Shown here piece after piece: positions 34,477 to 41,802 of a DNA stretch of 52,708 nucleotides. The position numbers and the translations under genes were made by a program. Location of the stretch: the IMG/VR virus record IMGVR_UViG_3300035700_000486, positions 1 to 52,708 of that record, one strand, 5' to 3'. The DNA comes from a virus. How positions within the stretch are numbered: the stretch's first letter is position 1; each line of letters starts with the position of its first letter. A model generated the notes under the pieces. It saw only the letters and a program-made list of their open reading frames with translations, had not been told where the DNA came from and did not search any database.

Positions 34477-34734
34477 TTATATTATTTTTTCTAAAATATT
34501 GTTACCTGCTACACATTTCCATCTTCCTTCTTTTGGGAAACCTGAATAAGGTATAAATGTATAGAAATAACCGTTTTTTGCTTCAATTGTTATAGAAAAA
34601 TGTGTACCTTTCCTATAAGAAGGATGTCTTCCTCCTGCTTTTTTAATATAAATGTTTTGAGCATATTCATTTATATCGTTTCTTTGATATACTTTACCTA
34701 CTTTCATTTTTTTATCCTGCTGTCCTTTTTCCAT
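34477..34734 (-). CDS. Small basic hypothetical protein
   Basis: The protein has 85 residues from the ATG at 34734 (MEKGQQDKKMKVGK), preceded by GGGAGG at nine bases. The body has KAGGRHPSYRKGTHFSITIEAKNGYFYTFIPYSGFPKEGRW, likely a beta-rich fold. It overlaps the 3' end of the SbcD-like gene by 23 bases. Function unknown. Confidence 0.5.
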   Translation of the reverse strand: MEKGQQDKKMKVGKVYQRNDINEYAQNIYIKKAGGRHPSYRKGTHFSITIEAKNGYFYTFIPYSGFPKEGRWKCVAGNNILEKII

Positions 34735-35722
34735 GATCCATAACCTCCCTGGCATTCTCAACTCTTACCATGGCTTCCTCTACCACTCTACCCGATATCT
34801 CTTCTTTCTTAGCTATATTTTCCATAATACTTTCCAGCTCCAAATAATTATTATCTCCTTCCTCAGCCAACAGACCTAAAAACTCTTTAGTCATTTCCTT
34901 CCTTCTCTTTTCCTTTTCTATGTGTTCCCGACTCAGGACTTCATGGCCCGGTTTAGCTGATTCTAATTCAATCAATTCAGCTTCCGGTTCACCTTCTTCA
35001 GGAATAGTTAATAATGCTACTTTGGGTTTCCTCTGGATATTAGCTTCAGAAGCTTTTATACGACCAATAGAACCGGGATTAATTAAGAGAGTACTATTCA
35101 TCTTCTTAATGCCAAATCCTTCGTGTTCATGTCCGTTTATCAGAATATCCGGTGCTTCTGGATGTTCTGCTACCTCACTGATTAATGTATGTCTCAATTC
35201 ATATCCTGGAGATTTATCTAATAGCATGCCGTGGGTAATTAATATCTTAGTTTGAGGTTCCTGGTCGTAAAAATCAGATTCATGAGGTAAATAGTATTTA
35301 ATATTCTTATCAGTAATATCCGAATTGAATCCATGTCCCTGTAAAACCAATCCACCTAATCCCGGGAATACTCTTTCCTGTAAATTGTTTATTAAATTAA
35401 AAGACAAAAATAAACCATAAGGAGTTCTGCTCATAGAGTTTAGATTGCCATTATATAGATCATGATTACCCGGAATACAAAATATTGCTGTTTTACATTT
35501 CTTTAATAAGGTTCCAAGTTGACTTATTAAAGATAAAGAAATTCCTGGACTATCAAATATATCTCCAGGAATAATAATACCCTTACATTTATTTTTTTTA
35601 GCTAATTCAAAAATTTCTATTATCTTTTCAACAATAGCATTAGTGTAATGATCTTTTCTGGCTTTAGGATTTCTACCGGTCCAGTGTAGATCGCCAGTAA
35701 CAATGAATTTAGTATCAGTCAT
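34712..35722 (-). CDS. SbcD/Mre11-like metallophosphoesterase nuclease
   Basis: The protein has 336 residues. The ATG at 35722 (MTDTKFIVTGD) has GAAGGTG at good spacing. Five phosphoesterase motifs are present: GDLHW, GDIFD, GNHD, ITHGM and NGHEHEG. This is the nuclease partner of an SbcC/Rad50-like ATPase, as T4 gp47 is to gp46, and the two ATPase halves lie just upstream at 36.3-39.3 kb. The C-terminal 90 residues are helical, as in the region that binds Rad50 coiled coils. It likely processes DNA ends for recombination-dependent replication. Confidence 0.85.
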   Translation of the reverse strand: MTDTKFIVTGDLHWTGRNPKARKDHYTNAIVEKIIEIFELAKKNKCKGIIIPGDIFDSPGISLSLISQLGTLLKKCKTAIFCIPGNHDLYNGNLNSMSRTPYGLFLSFNLINNLQERVFPGLGGLVLQGHGFNSDITDKNIKYYLPHESDFYDQEPQTKILITHGMLLDKSPGYELRHTLISEVAEHPEAPDILINGHEHEGFGIKKMNSTLLINPGSIGRIKASEANIQRKPKVALLTIPEEGEPEAELIELESAKPGHEVLSREHIEKEKRRKEMTKEFLGLLAEEGDNNYLELESIMENIAKKEEISGRVVEEAMVRVENAREVMDHGKRTAG

Positions 35723-35873
35723 CTTTATCACCTTCAGGATTAGTATTATTAACAACTCTTTTAAATTCACTTAATGCAGTATTTTGTATATTTAAATCGC
35801 ATAATAGATCATCATTCAAATATAGATAATAATTTTCGGTTTTAGTATTATAAACTAATTTATACTTACTCAT
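35715..35873 (-). CDS. Small hypothetical protein
   Basis: This short gene encodes 52 residues (MSKYKLVYNTKTENYYLYLN...). GGAGTGATTCAGTT precedes the ATG at 35873, which overlaps the upstream stop as ATGA. Its own 3' end overlaps the SbcD-like start region and supplies that gene's ribosome binding site. It looks beta-rich. No family is recognised. Confidence 0.6.
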   Translation of the reverse strand: MSKYKLVYNTKTENYYLYLNDDLLCDLNIQNTALSEFKRVVNNTNPEGDKDD

Positions 35874-36142
35874 AACTGAATCACTCCATCTTCTTTTTCA
35901 AGCCCATTAAATTCAGTCCAACATCCATAAGAACAACAGCATTCAAAATCGTTCTCCGGAACCCCTTTACCTTTTTCGTAGAAGTCACCACAATTAACAC
36001 AGGATTCTAATTCTATAGTAAACTTTTTCTTTAAGTCAGGTATTCTTTCAATACAATTAATACATATAATTTCTCCAACTACATCTTTCCCATATATTTC
36101 TGAATCTTGACGAATTTCTTTACAAAAATCACATTCAAACAA
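35870..36142 (-). CDS. Zinc-finger protein
   Basis: The protein has 90 residues and starts on TTG at 36142, supported by a GGGGTG site. Cys pairs CDFC, CINC, CVNC and CCCSYGC suggest two zinc sites. Its start overlaps the end of the upstream 49-residue gene. It lies between the SbcC-like C-half and the SbcD-like gene. Role unknown. Confidence 0.62.
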   Translation of the reverse strand: MFECDFCKEIRQDSEIYGKDVVGEIICINCIERIPDLKKKFTIELESCVNCGDFYEKGKGVPENDFECCCSYGCWTEFNGLEKEDGVIQL

Positions 36143-36284
36143 TCTCGTTCACCCCGTTTTCTTTATTTATTTTATTTTTCCTTCCGTTACTAATTGTATA
36201 ATGACAAATTACAGCTCTCATTGATGGATGGTATCCTTGAAAATGCTTACATCTTTCACATTTCAAAGTGTCAACATGTTTCAT
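36135..36284 (-). CDS. Small zinc-finger protein
   Basis: This short gene encodes 49 residues: CERCKHFQG at 9-17, then CHYT at 27-30, giving a C-x2-C-H...C-H pattern. The ATG at 36284 has only a weak upstream site. Its 3' end overlaps the TTG start of the next gene. Role unknown. Confidence 0.5.
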   Translation of the reverse strand: MKHVDTLKCERCKHFQGYHPSMRAVICHYTISNGRKNKINKENGVNEIV

Positions 36285-36320
36285 ATTTCTATCACAAAAA
36301 AACTAATAATATGTCATGAT

Positions 36321-36992
36321 TCAAACTTCATTCACCTCACTATTACCGTTTTCATCACGGCTGACTCCATAACGCTTACTGGCCACCTCAGCCAAATCTC
36401 TATTATGAGTAGTCATAAGAATAGATCTTCCTGTTTTCTCAGAATATTCTTCTAAAAATTTAGCCAGATTGGGAGCATAATCAGAACTAACATGTTTCCC
36501 GGGTTCATCCGCATTTAATATACCTTCATTTTTAGGACTTGCCAGCTCAATTAAGGCTAACCTTAAAGCTATACTTACAATATCACTTACTCCACCACCA
36601 CGGGCACTTTCTGGGGGCTCAGCTACCCATTCGCCGTTATATTTGCTGACTACTTTCCACTCAGCTACCGGATTACCCCCTTTTTTATCAACTTCAACCT
36701 TAAACCTCAGATCACTATCATCAATAATAGATTGAAGAGCAGCTGTAACCGTTCTCTCAATCTTAGTTTTAAGCTGCTCTCTGGCAAATTCAGAAGTCTC
36801 AGCAAAAAGTAATTTAACCTTTTCCCAGGTTTCAAGATTTTCTTTAACCTGAGCCAGTTCCTCTTTAGTCTCCTTCAACTGCTCTTTGAGCAGGGATAAT
36901 TGACCTTTACCCTGCTCATATTTAGATTGGTACTGTTTGATTTGTAATTCGAGTTGAGATAGATCAATTTTATTTTGTAGTTGGTCTGTCAT
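36321..36992 (-). CDS. SbcC/Rad50-like ATPase, C-terminal half
   Basis: The protein has 223 residues. Residues 5-60 are a coiled coil. The ABC-type signature region (ARGGGVSDIVSIALRLALIEL) follows at about 130-150, then the Walker B-like ILNADEPGKHVS and the H-loop LMTTHNRDLAEVA. These are the C-lobe elements of Rad50/SbcC. There is no Walker A, which is in the separate gene at 37833-39263. The two halves would form one nucleotide-binding head, with the SbcD-like nuclease as partner. Confidence 0.82.
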   Translation of the reverse strand: MTDQLQNKIDLSQLELQIKQYQSKYEQGKGQLSLLKEQLKETKEELAQVKENLETWEKVKLLFAETSEFAREQLKTKIERTVTAALQSIIDDSDLRFKVEVDKKGGNPVAEWKVVSKYNGEWVAEPPESARGGGVSDIVSIALRLALIELASPKNEGILNADEPGKHVSSDYAPNLAKFLEEYSEKTGRSILMTTHNRDLAEVASKRYGVSRDENGNSEVNEV

Positions 36993-37291
36993 TGGTTATC
37001 ACCTTCGTTACAGAAACGTTCTAAGAACATTGCTAAATTTGCAATGTCCACGAGATCGTCTTCTGTTAAATTATCAAATTGGCCCAACCCTCTAATTTTA
37101 TGAATGGCTTGCACACAATTTACCTCTAATTTATATCCTATAGTCCCTATAGCTTCGTATTCCTTCCACCCAGTCCAACCTTTTTCATCATATACCCTAT
37201 ATAATTTACTTTTTATTTTGTCAGCAAATCTATCAACAGCTTTACTTAGTTCTAATTTTTCTGGATCGACAGCATTTTGATTGTCAGCCAT
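36989..37291 (-). CDS. Possible nucleotide pyrophosphohydrolase-like small protein
   Basis: The protein has 100 residues. The outline KLYRVYDEKGWTGWKEYEAIG...LEVNCVQAI...LTEDDLVDIANLAMFL resembles short phage all-alpha NTP pyrophosphohydrolase-like proteins, where the last segment carries the metal-binding E/D. The full metal motif (EEE-D) is not clear, so this is a guess. It overlaps the SbcC C-half gene by four bases. Confidence 0.4.
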   Translation of the reverse strand: MADNQNAVDPEKLELSKAVDRFADKIKSKLYRVYDEKGWTGWKEYEAIGTIGYKLEVNCVQAIHKIRGLGQFDNLTEDDLVDIANLAMFLERFCNEGDNQ

Positions 37292-37293
37292 AA

Positions 37294-37593
37294 CTACATC
37301 TTCTCCAATTCATCCATACTGGGCAACATTTCATCAACTTCTTGTATATCATTCTTGATCTTTTCATCAAGCCTACTAATTTCATCTTCCAGATCCTCTC
37401 GGTCGACATCCATTTCCTCCAGTTGTTCCAGGAGTTTTTTTTCATTTTCCTTTACATTTTCTAATTTAGTTTCCAATTTAGTTTTCTTTGATTCAGCCTT
37501 TTTAGCCCGTTTCTTTAAGTCTTCTAAACTAATATCAGTATCAAATTCATCTGTTGGTTGACCACTCTTTAATTTTTCTCCGAAATCAATCAT
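37294..37593 (-). CDS. Coiled-coil protein between the two Rad50-like halves
   Basis: The protein has 99 residues. Residues 20-85 are a dense coiled coil (KKTKLETKLENVKENEKKLLEQLEEM). Its ATG at 37593 overlaps the preceding stop as TAATG. Lying inside the split SbcC/Rad50 module, it might interact with the coiled-coil arms; that is inference from place and structure only. Confidence 0.55.
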   Translation of the reverse strand: MIDFGEKLKSGQPTDEFDTDISLEDLKKRAKKAESKKTKLETKLENVKENEKKLLEQLEEMDVDREDLEDEISRLDEKIKNDIQEVDEMLPSMDELEKM

Positions 37594-37832
37594 TATTCAG
37601 CCTCCTTTAAAATTTTAATATATGCATCCTTAACCTTTTCTTTTATATCACTAATAGTCATGTCTTCTACTTTTCCGGGATTCAAATTAATTGTTACATC
37701 ACCTTTAAAATTTTTATGACAGATTAAGCTTTCCACTTTTACCTTAATCATTAGTTTTTTTTCATAATTAAAAGTTCCAAATGTCGAAAGATCCGAGTAA
37801 TCAAATTCTATATTTTTTATATAAATTTGAAT
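37593..37832 (-). CDS. Small protein apparently starting on ATT
   Basis: The frame is open from just after the stop of the SbcC N-half gene (37833) and encodes 79 residues ending TAATG with the next gene. There is no ATG, GTG or TTG near the front. The first codon after the upstream stop is ATT at 37832, with AAGGTG seven bases upstream. The front part (IQIYIKNIEFDYSDLSTFGTF) reads as real protein. An internal ATG at 37751 has no ribosome binding site. ATT starts are rare but known (infC). Function unknown. Confidence 0.55.
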   Translation of the reverse strand: MQIYIKNIEFDYSDLSTFGTFNYEKKLMIKVKVESLICHKNFKGDVTINLNPGKVEDMTISDIKEKVKDAYIKILKEAE

Positions 37833-39263
37833 TTAAATCACCTTCTTAATATTTTCTTCCTCAATCTCAGACCCGCACCGCTGGCAAATACCTTCTTCTT
37901 TTAATTTATCGGTATACATTTCTCTATATATTTCTGCTTTTTTTATAGATTCATCAATCATATGATTTTTTTTAGTAATTACTTTTTCAAATTCATTTAA
38001 TTTGTTTAATTTATCCTTTAAGTCTTGCAACTCAGATTTATTATTCGCAATTTTAATAACTTTTTCATTAGCTATATCTGCAGAAGCTACTTTATTATAA
38101 TTACCATAGATAACTGCTTTTTTACCGGAAAGATCATATAAGTTATAATGGATCTCTTCAAGTGATTGAATTTTATTTCTTTTATCTAAAATAGACTGAA
38201 TTAATTGGCTGGATTCCTTTACCTGAATTAATTCCCTTAATTTAAATTCATGATTTTTTTTGAGTTCATTCAAAAGTTTAGATTCATGCCTTCGGTTAAA
38301 TAATTTAGAATGTTTTCCTTTATCTTCAAAGATAGATTTTAATCTATCCTGAGCTTCCGCGGTATGTTCTAAATCTTCTATTGAATAATTTAGTTTTGAT
38401 TTTTTTTCATTCAATTCATCTAACCGCTCTTTTATACTTCGATAATCTAATAAATACTGTATATCAGTTTCAGTTTTATCCAACATTTTCACTGCCGGTT
38501 TTAATTGGATAAGCTTATCCAATGCTAATTCCAGTAAACCTTTTTTATGGTCATTGACTTCTAAAGCAGCCTTAATTTCCTTAAGCTTTTCTAATTTTTC
38601 TTTATTTGATTTAATTTCCTGCATTTTATTCTTAACATTTTTAAGTGTTTCTCCCAGTGGTTTAACCCAGCTATATTTCTCAATTTTTAAATTATATTTT
38701 TCAATATCTTCTTCAAGTGATTTTTGTTTCTGGCCAGATCTGTAAATATCAGTTCCTAATTCTTTATTGGCCTTATCTATAACCTCAGTACCAGCCAATT
38801 TCCCTAAAATTTTAGCCCTGGTTGGTGCTGTAATTGAGGATCCTAAGAAAGGACCGGATAATTGTCTGGCAATATTCAAATTCAAAGTTTCTCCGGCTAC
38901 ATCATAAGAATACACGCCTAAAACCTGTTGGACTTGCAGGGGAACGTTGTTTCCAAAGCCTTCATAAACTTCTTCGTAATCCCCCTCGCATATCCAGTAT
39001 TGGTTTAGGGAACTGGTCCTTCTTCTCATGACAGCAAGATCATTCTCCAATACAACAGTAACTATGCATTCAGTTTGACCATGCCTGATAAAATCATCAC
39101 CCTGAGGACGGTTATAAAATAACCACCGGAGAGCCCTGACTACAGCACTTTTCCCGTAGTCAGTAGGTCCGGTGATAACAGTTAAACCATTTCCAGCTGG
39201 CTTTATAACAGTATAATCATGACACTGGAAATTATCTATAATAATCTTTTTAATTTGTTTCAC
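37833..39263 (-). CDS. SbcC/Rad50-like ATPase, N-terminal half ending in a zinc-hook motif
   Basis: The protein has 476 residues from the GTG at 39263, which has GGGGTGATAGG directly upstream; the 5' part of the longer frame overlaps another gene. The N-lobe has IIIDNFQCHDYTVI, Walker A GPTDYGKS and a Q-loop region. A long coiled coil fills residues 180-450. Near the C-terminus is CQRC, the CxxC of a Rad50 zinc hook. So the gene stops right after the hook, and the return coiled coil and C-lobe are encoded at 36321-36992. This is a Rad50 split at its apex. Confidence 0.82.
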   Translation of the reverse strand: MKQIKKIIIDNFQCHDYTVIKPAGNGLTVITGPTDYGKSAVVRALRWLFYNRPQGDDFIRHGQTECIVTVVLENDLAVMRRRTSSLNQYWICEGDYEEVYEGFGNNVPLQVQQVLGVYSYDVAGETLNLNIARQLSGPFLGSSITAPTRAKILGKLAGTEVIDKANKELGTDIYRSGQKQKSLEEDIEKYNLKIEKYSWVKPLGETLKNVKNKMQEIKSNKEKLEKLKEIKAALEVNDHKKGLLELALDKLIQLKPAVKMLDKTETDIQYLLDYRSIKERLDELNEKKSKLNYSIEDLEHTAEAQDRLKSIFEDKGKHSKLFNRRHESKLLNELKKNHEFKLRELIQVKESSQLIQSILDKRNKIQSLEEIHYNLYDLSGKKAVIYGNYNKVASADIANEKVIKIANNKSELQDLKDKLNKLNEFEKVITKKNHMIDESIKKAEIYREMYTDKLKEEGICQRCGSEIEEENIKKVI

Positions 39264-39267
39264 CCTA

Positions 39268-39429
39268 TCACCCCAGCTCTTCTTCATATTTATTCAAAAG
39301 AGAATCAAGCTGGCCAACGGTTCTTTCCAGCTCTTCTTTGGCCAGCCTTTCTGATGTTCTGTTTGCTACTTTTTTGGCTTCATCAGTAAAACCTCTTAAC
39401 CTATGGTAGAATTCTTTTGATTTTTTCAT
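39268..39429 (-). CDS. Small helical protein
   Basis: This short gene encodes 53 residues (MKKSKEFYHRLRGFTDEAKK... LLNKYEEELG), almost entirely helical. AAGGGTG precedes the ATG at 39429. Its stop lies four bases before the GTG start of the SbcC N-half gene and its last codons carry that gene's ribosome binding site. Role unknown. Confidence 0.6.
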   Translation of the reverse strand: MKKSKEFYHRLRGFTDEAKKVANRTSERLAKEELERTVGQLDSLLNKYEEELG

Positions 39430-39440
39430 AGCAAGCACCC

Positions 39441-40226
39441 TTAAGTTATATTATCCATATTGTCAAGATCAACATCATCTTCATTGTCGACATCAACTGT
39501 ATCGTCATTCATATAATCTTCCTGGGTAATATCCTGTTCCTGAGCAGACTTCTTAATCATTTTTCTCTGATCTCTTAACTCAAAAACTCTCTTTGGCGAA
39601 ACCTTATCTCCAATGCCAAATTTAGCAACCGCATAAGTGTAACCGTTACTTTCTTCTTCATTAAGAGTAATAATTGTTTTCTTCATTAGATCCGGAATGT
39701 TTTTGGTTACCCTGGCACTGATATAATTATCAAAATTTCTGATACTGGTAGGAGGAAGCGTTAACATTAGAGGTAATTGATACTCTTCCAGATCAAAATA
39801 CAATCTTCTCATTTCCTTACAGGCTTTACCAGCACTTTGTTCTCCAGAATCAGTTTCAGCACTTCCCCACTGATTATAAGGACATCCTGCGCACTGTCTT
39901 TCTTCTCCCGTATCAGTAACAATTCCAGTCCTGCCATCCATTGAACTACATTCAGGAACTTTTCCTCCACCAGGAGGCCAATAACCTCTGGCTTTATGTT
40001 TATAGGCAATAACTCCTTCAATTTCTTCCATTACATTATCGAAAGGATCAACAAATTTCTGTATGTCTTTATTAATTTTCAATTTAACCGGCTGTAGATC
40101 CACACCCTGAGTAGAGTTCTGTATTTCTTCCTGGTACATTTCAACTAATTGCTTTTTCTGCTCCTCATTTAATTCTTTCAGTTCTTCTTCGGAATATCCT
40201 AGTTCAGCTAAATCATTAGCCATCAT
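39441..40226 (-). CDS. Phage early protein with Cys cluster, possibly ssDNA/recombination-related
   Basis: The protein has 261 residues. Residues 80-140 carry YWPPGGGKVPECSSMDGRTGIVTDTGEERQCAGCPYNQWGSA...GKACKEMRRLYF, a four-Cys pattern conserved in a common family of uncharacterised Bacillota phage early proteins. LTLPPTSIRNFDNYISARVTKNIPD follows. The C-terminal 40 residues are highly acidic, as in ssDNA-binding proteins. Its place beside the recombination ATPase suits a DNA-binding role, but this is inference. Confidence 0.6.
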   Translation of the reverse strand: MMANDLAELGYSEEELKELNEEQKKQLVEMYQEEIQNSTQGVDLQPVKLKINKDIQKFVDPFDNVMEEIEGVIAYKHKARGYWPPGGGKVPECSSMDGRTGIVTDTGEERQCAGCPYNQWGSAETDSGEQSAGKACKEMRRLYFDLEEYQLPLMLTLPPTSIRNFDNYISARVTKNIPDLMKKTIITLNEEESNGYTYAVAKFGIGDKVSPKRVFELRDQRKMIKKSAQEQDITQEDYMNDDTVDVDNEDDVDLDNMDNIT

Positions 40227-40261
40227 CTATCATCCTTTCAAATTTATATTTTTGCTTCTTA

Positions 40262-40858
40262 TTACTCAATGCCAGCCAAAAGATTCATTCTAGCTTCCAG
40301 CATTCCGGCTACTCTCCTATAGCTTTTAAATTCATTATAAATTTTATCCAGCTCAAATTCATACTGTTCCAGTTTCTTTTCAGATTTCTTTAATGTTTTC
40401 GTGGCCTGCTGGAATTCATTATTTTCACTTTTCCATTTCTTTAATGCAGACTGCCTGGCATTTTTATTTGAATATAGTTTCTTTCCACCTTCCGTTTTTG
40501 CCTCATTAATTTCCATCATCAACATAGATTCAATTAATTCTACTTCCTGTTTGGCTTCTTCAACTTCATCTTTATAACCAGAGATAGTTTCTTTCATAGA
40601 TTCTATTTCTTCAGGAAACTCCATTAACTTACCTTTAACTTTTGAATATTCATCAGCCAAGTCAGTATATTCTTTCATTAACTTCTTCATATGTTCAGAT
40701 TTTTTTTGATTAATTTGAGATTTTTTTTGAGTAATAATATTTAATATTTTTTCAAAATCATTTTTTGTTGAAGTAATCTTTTGTTCTAATTCACCATTAA
40801 CTAAAGGCATATTATCCAAATCAGCTTTTGTATCCAAATTATCTAAATCTATAGCCAT
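40262..40858 (-). CDS. Coiled-coil early protein
   Basis: The protein has 198 residues. Most of it (25-195) is helical coiled coil, with a loop near 118-140 (EGGKKLYSNKNARQSALKKWKSEN). Such proteins are common next to phage recombination functions in Bacillota. It starts the recombination gene block. Function unknown. Confidence 0.55.
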   Translation of the reverse strand: MAIDLDNLDTKADLDNMPLVNGELEQKITSTKNDFEKILNIITQKKSQINQKKSEHMKKLMKEYTDLADEYSKVKGKLMEFPEEIESMKETISGYKDEVEEAKQEVELIESMLMMEINEAKTEGGKKLYSNKNARQSALKKWKSENNEFQQATKTLKKSEKKLEQYEFELDKIYNEFKSYRRVAGMLEARMNLLAGIE

Positions 40859-40931
40859 TTCTTTAATCCCCCTTAAATTTATGTTAAACTTAATAAAAGA
40901 ACAAACATTTTAATAAAAAAAGAAATTCAAT

Positions 40932-41102
40932 TTACTTCTGTTCAGTTGTTGCCGCAGCTGGACTTTTTTTGTGGACAGTATTCTTGATTAAAGTTTCTTC
41001 CCCATTGATCCTCTTCCAGAGATAAATTAATCTTTTCTTTTTCATCACTTTCACCTCCTGATATAATGATTGAATAAGCCGGATTTTATCCGACAATTTC
41101 AT
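40932..41102 (-). CDS. Small protein with two well-formed in-frame starts
   Basis: The longer form (56 residues) begins at the ATG at 41102 with GGAGGTG seven bases upstream (MKLSDKIRLIQSLYQEV). A second in-frame ATG at 41045 (MKKKRLIYLWKRING) has AGGAGGTG six bases upstream. Both sites are strong, so two products are possible. It is the first gene after the noncoding RNA region. Function unknown. Confidence 0.5.
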   Translation of the reverse strand: MKLSDKIRLIQSLYQEVKVMKKKRLIYLWKRINGEETLIKNTVHKKSPAAATTEQK

Positions 41103-41129
41103 TTTGTACACCTCCAATTTCTTTTATGA

Positions 41130-41265
41130 GGCAGGGGCAGGATTCGAACCTGCAGCTTCATTTAGGTGTGCTCCCAATCTAGAATATTACACTACAAAGC
41201 TGGAATTGAACCAGACTACCTTTTCAGGTGTGTTCCCTGATCTAGAATTTTTACACTACCCTGCC
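41130..41265 (-). ncRNA. Tandem tRNA-like element closed by one acceptor stem
   Basis: On the minus strand the element begins GGCAGGG-TA, a tRNA-like 5' acceptor half with U8-A9. It ends with a perfect T-arm (GCAGG-TTCGAAT-CCTGC, 41137-41153) followed by CCCTGCC, which pairs with the 5' end over 7 bp. Between them are two related bodies of about 60 nt. Each has GTGT, a shared TCTAGA, and a CACACCT block; the first ends in its own T-arm CTGGTTCAATTCCAG (41200-41214). The inner junction has no acceptor arms. D-loop GG and U33 are missing, so neither unit is a normal tRNA. Confidence 0.5.
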
Positions 41266-41301
41266 ACGTCATTAGTGGAAATGTATCAAAATATAAATAT
41301 C

Positions 41302-41451
41302 ATTCATCCCACCCCTATGCACAACACGCTCGCTTTTGACTTCTCTTGTAATCGAGAGCCATTTGAAAGGTCTAAGGTGGCGTCGAAGCTCGGGAATTTC
41401 ACCGTCTTTGCCGCTGCAGGAAGGGAGGCTTTCAACCGAAGTAGGATGAAT
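41302..41451. ncRNA. GC-rich foldable intergenic island, candidate structured RNA
   Basis: This stretch is clearly richer in G+C than its surroundings and has no credible gene. Nested complementary segments are: ATTCATCC 41302-41309 with GGATGAAT 41444-41451; ACTTC 41339-41343 with GAAGT 41438-41442; TTGAAAG 41363-41369 with CTTTCAA 41429-41435; hairpin CTCTTG-TAAT-CGAGAG 41343-41358; and GGTGG 41376-41380 with TTCACC 41399-41403. Two G-U pairs work only on the plus strand, slightly favouring that strand. The class is not recognised. The flanking sequence to about 41530 is AT-rich and empty. Confidence 0.5.
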
Positions 41452-41531
41452 TATTTAGCTGTCAAAGATCTACGTTATATTTAATAAATGTTATTAATTT
41501 CTGTTAAAAAAATATAATAAAATTGTTATAA

Positions 41532-41566
41532 AAGGTGTGAAAATTATCTATGTATAACCACACCTT
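41532..41566 (-). terminator. Hairpin after the regulator operon
   Basis: The 8-bp arms AAGGTGTG and CACACCTT enclose a 19-nt AT-rich loop, followed on the minus strand by TTATAACAATTTT. It lies seven bases past the stop of the 69-residue gene, so it probably ends the cro-type operon before the noncoding region. Confidence 0.55.
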
Positions 41567-41573
41567 GAGCGGA

Positions 41574-41783
41574 TCAGGCCGTTTCTTCGACCTGGTCCGG
41601 GGTTTCACCGGTGCACTCCCTTGCGGTGTTCTCCGATTCCTGTAGTTCCTTTATTTTTGCTTTTTGCGCTCTCCTGTAACCTACAGCTATAATTCCAATG
41701 AAATCATCCCAGCGTTTTTTCAGATCAGAACTCATTTCATCAAAGTTAAGTTTTGGCGTTTTTTCGGTTGCTTTACTCAACAT
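41574..41783 (-). CDS. Small hypothetical protein, last gene of the regulator operon
   Basis: The protein has 69 residues, beginning MLSKATEKTPKLNFDEMSSDLKKRW. It is mostly helical with a charged C-terminus ending EETA. The end of the gene is GC-richer than its neighbours. No family is recognised. Confidence 0.5.
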   Translation of the reverse strand: MLSKATEKTPKLNFDEMSSDLKKRWDDFIGIIAVGYRRAQKAKIKELQESENTARECTGETPDQVEETA

Positions 41784-41802
41784 TAATCATCTCCCTGATG
41801 TT

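Noticed and set aside
41104-41484. Plus-strand open frame of 126 codons
   Set aside because: It runs through the tRNA-like element and the GC-rich foldable island; its translation (RCAPNLEYYTTKL...) is what a reversed tRNA gives, and there is no ribosome binding site.
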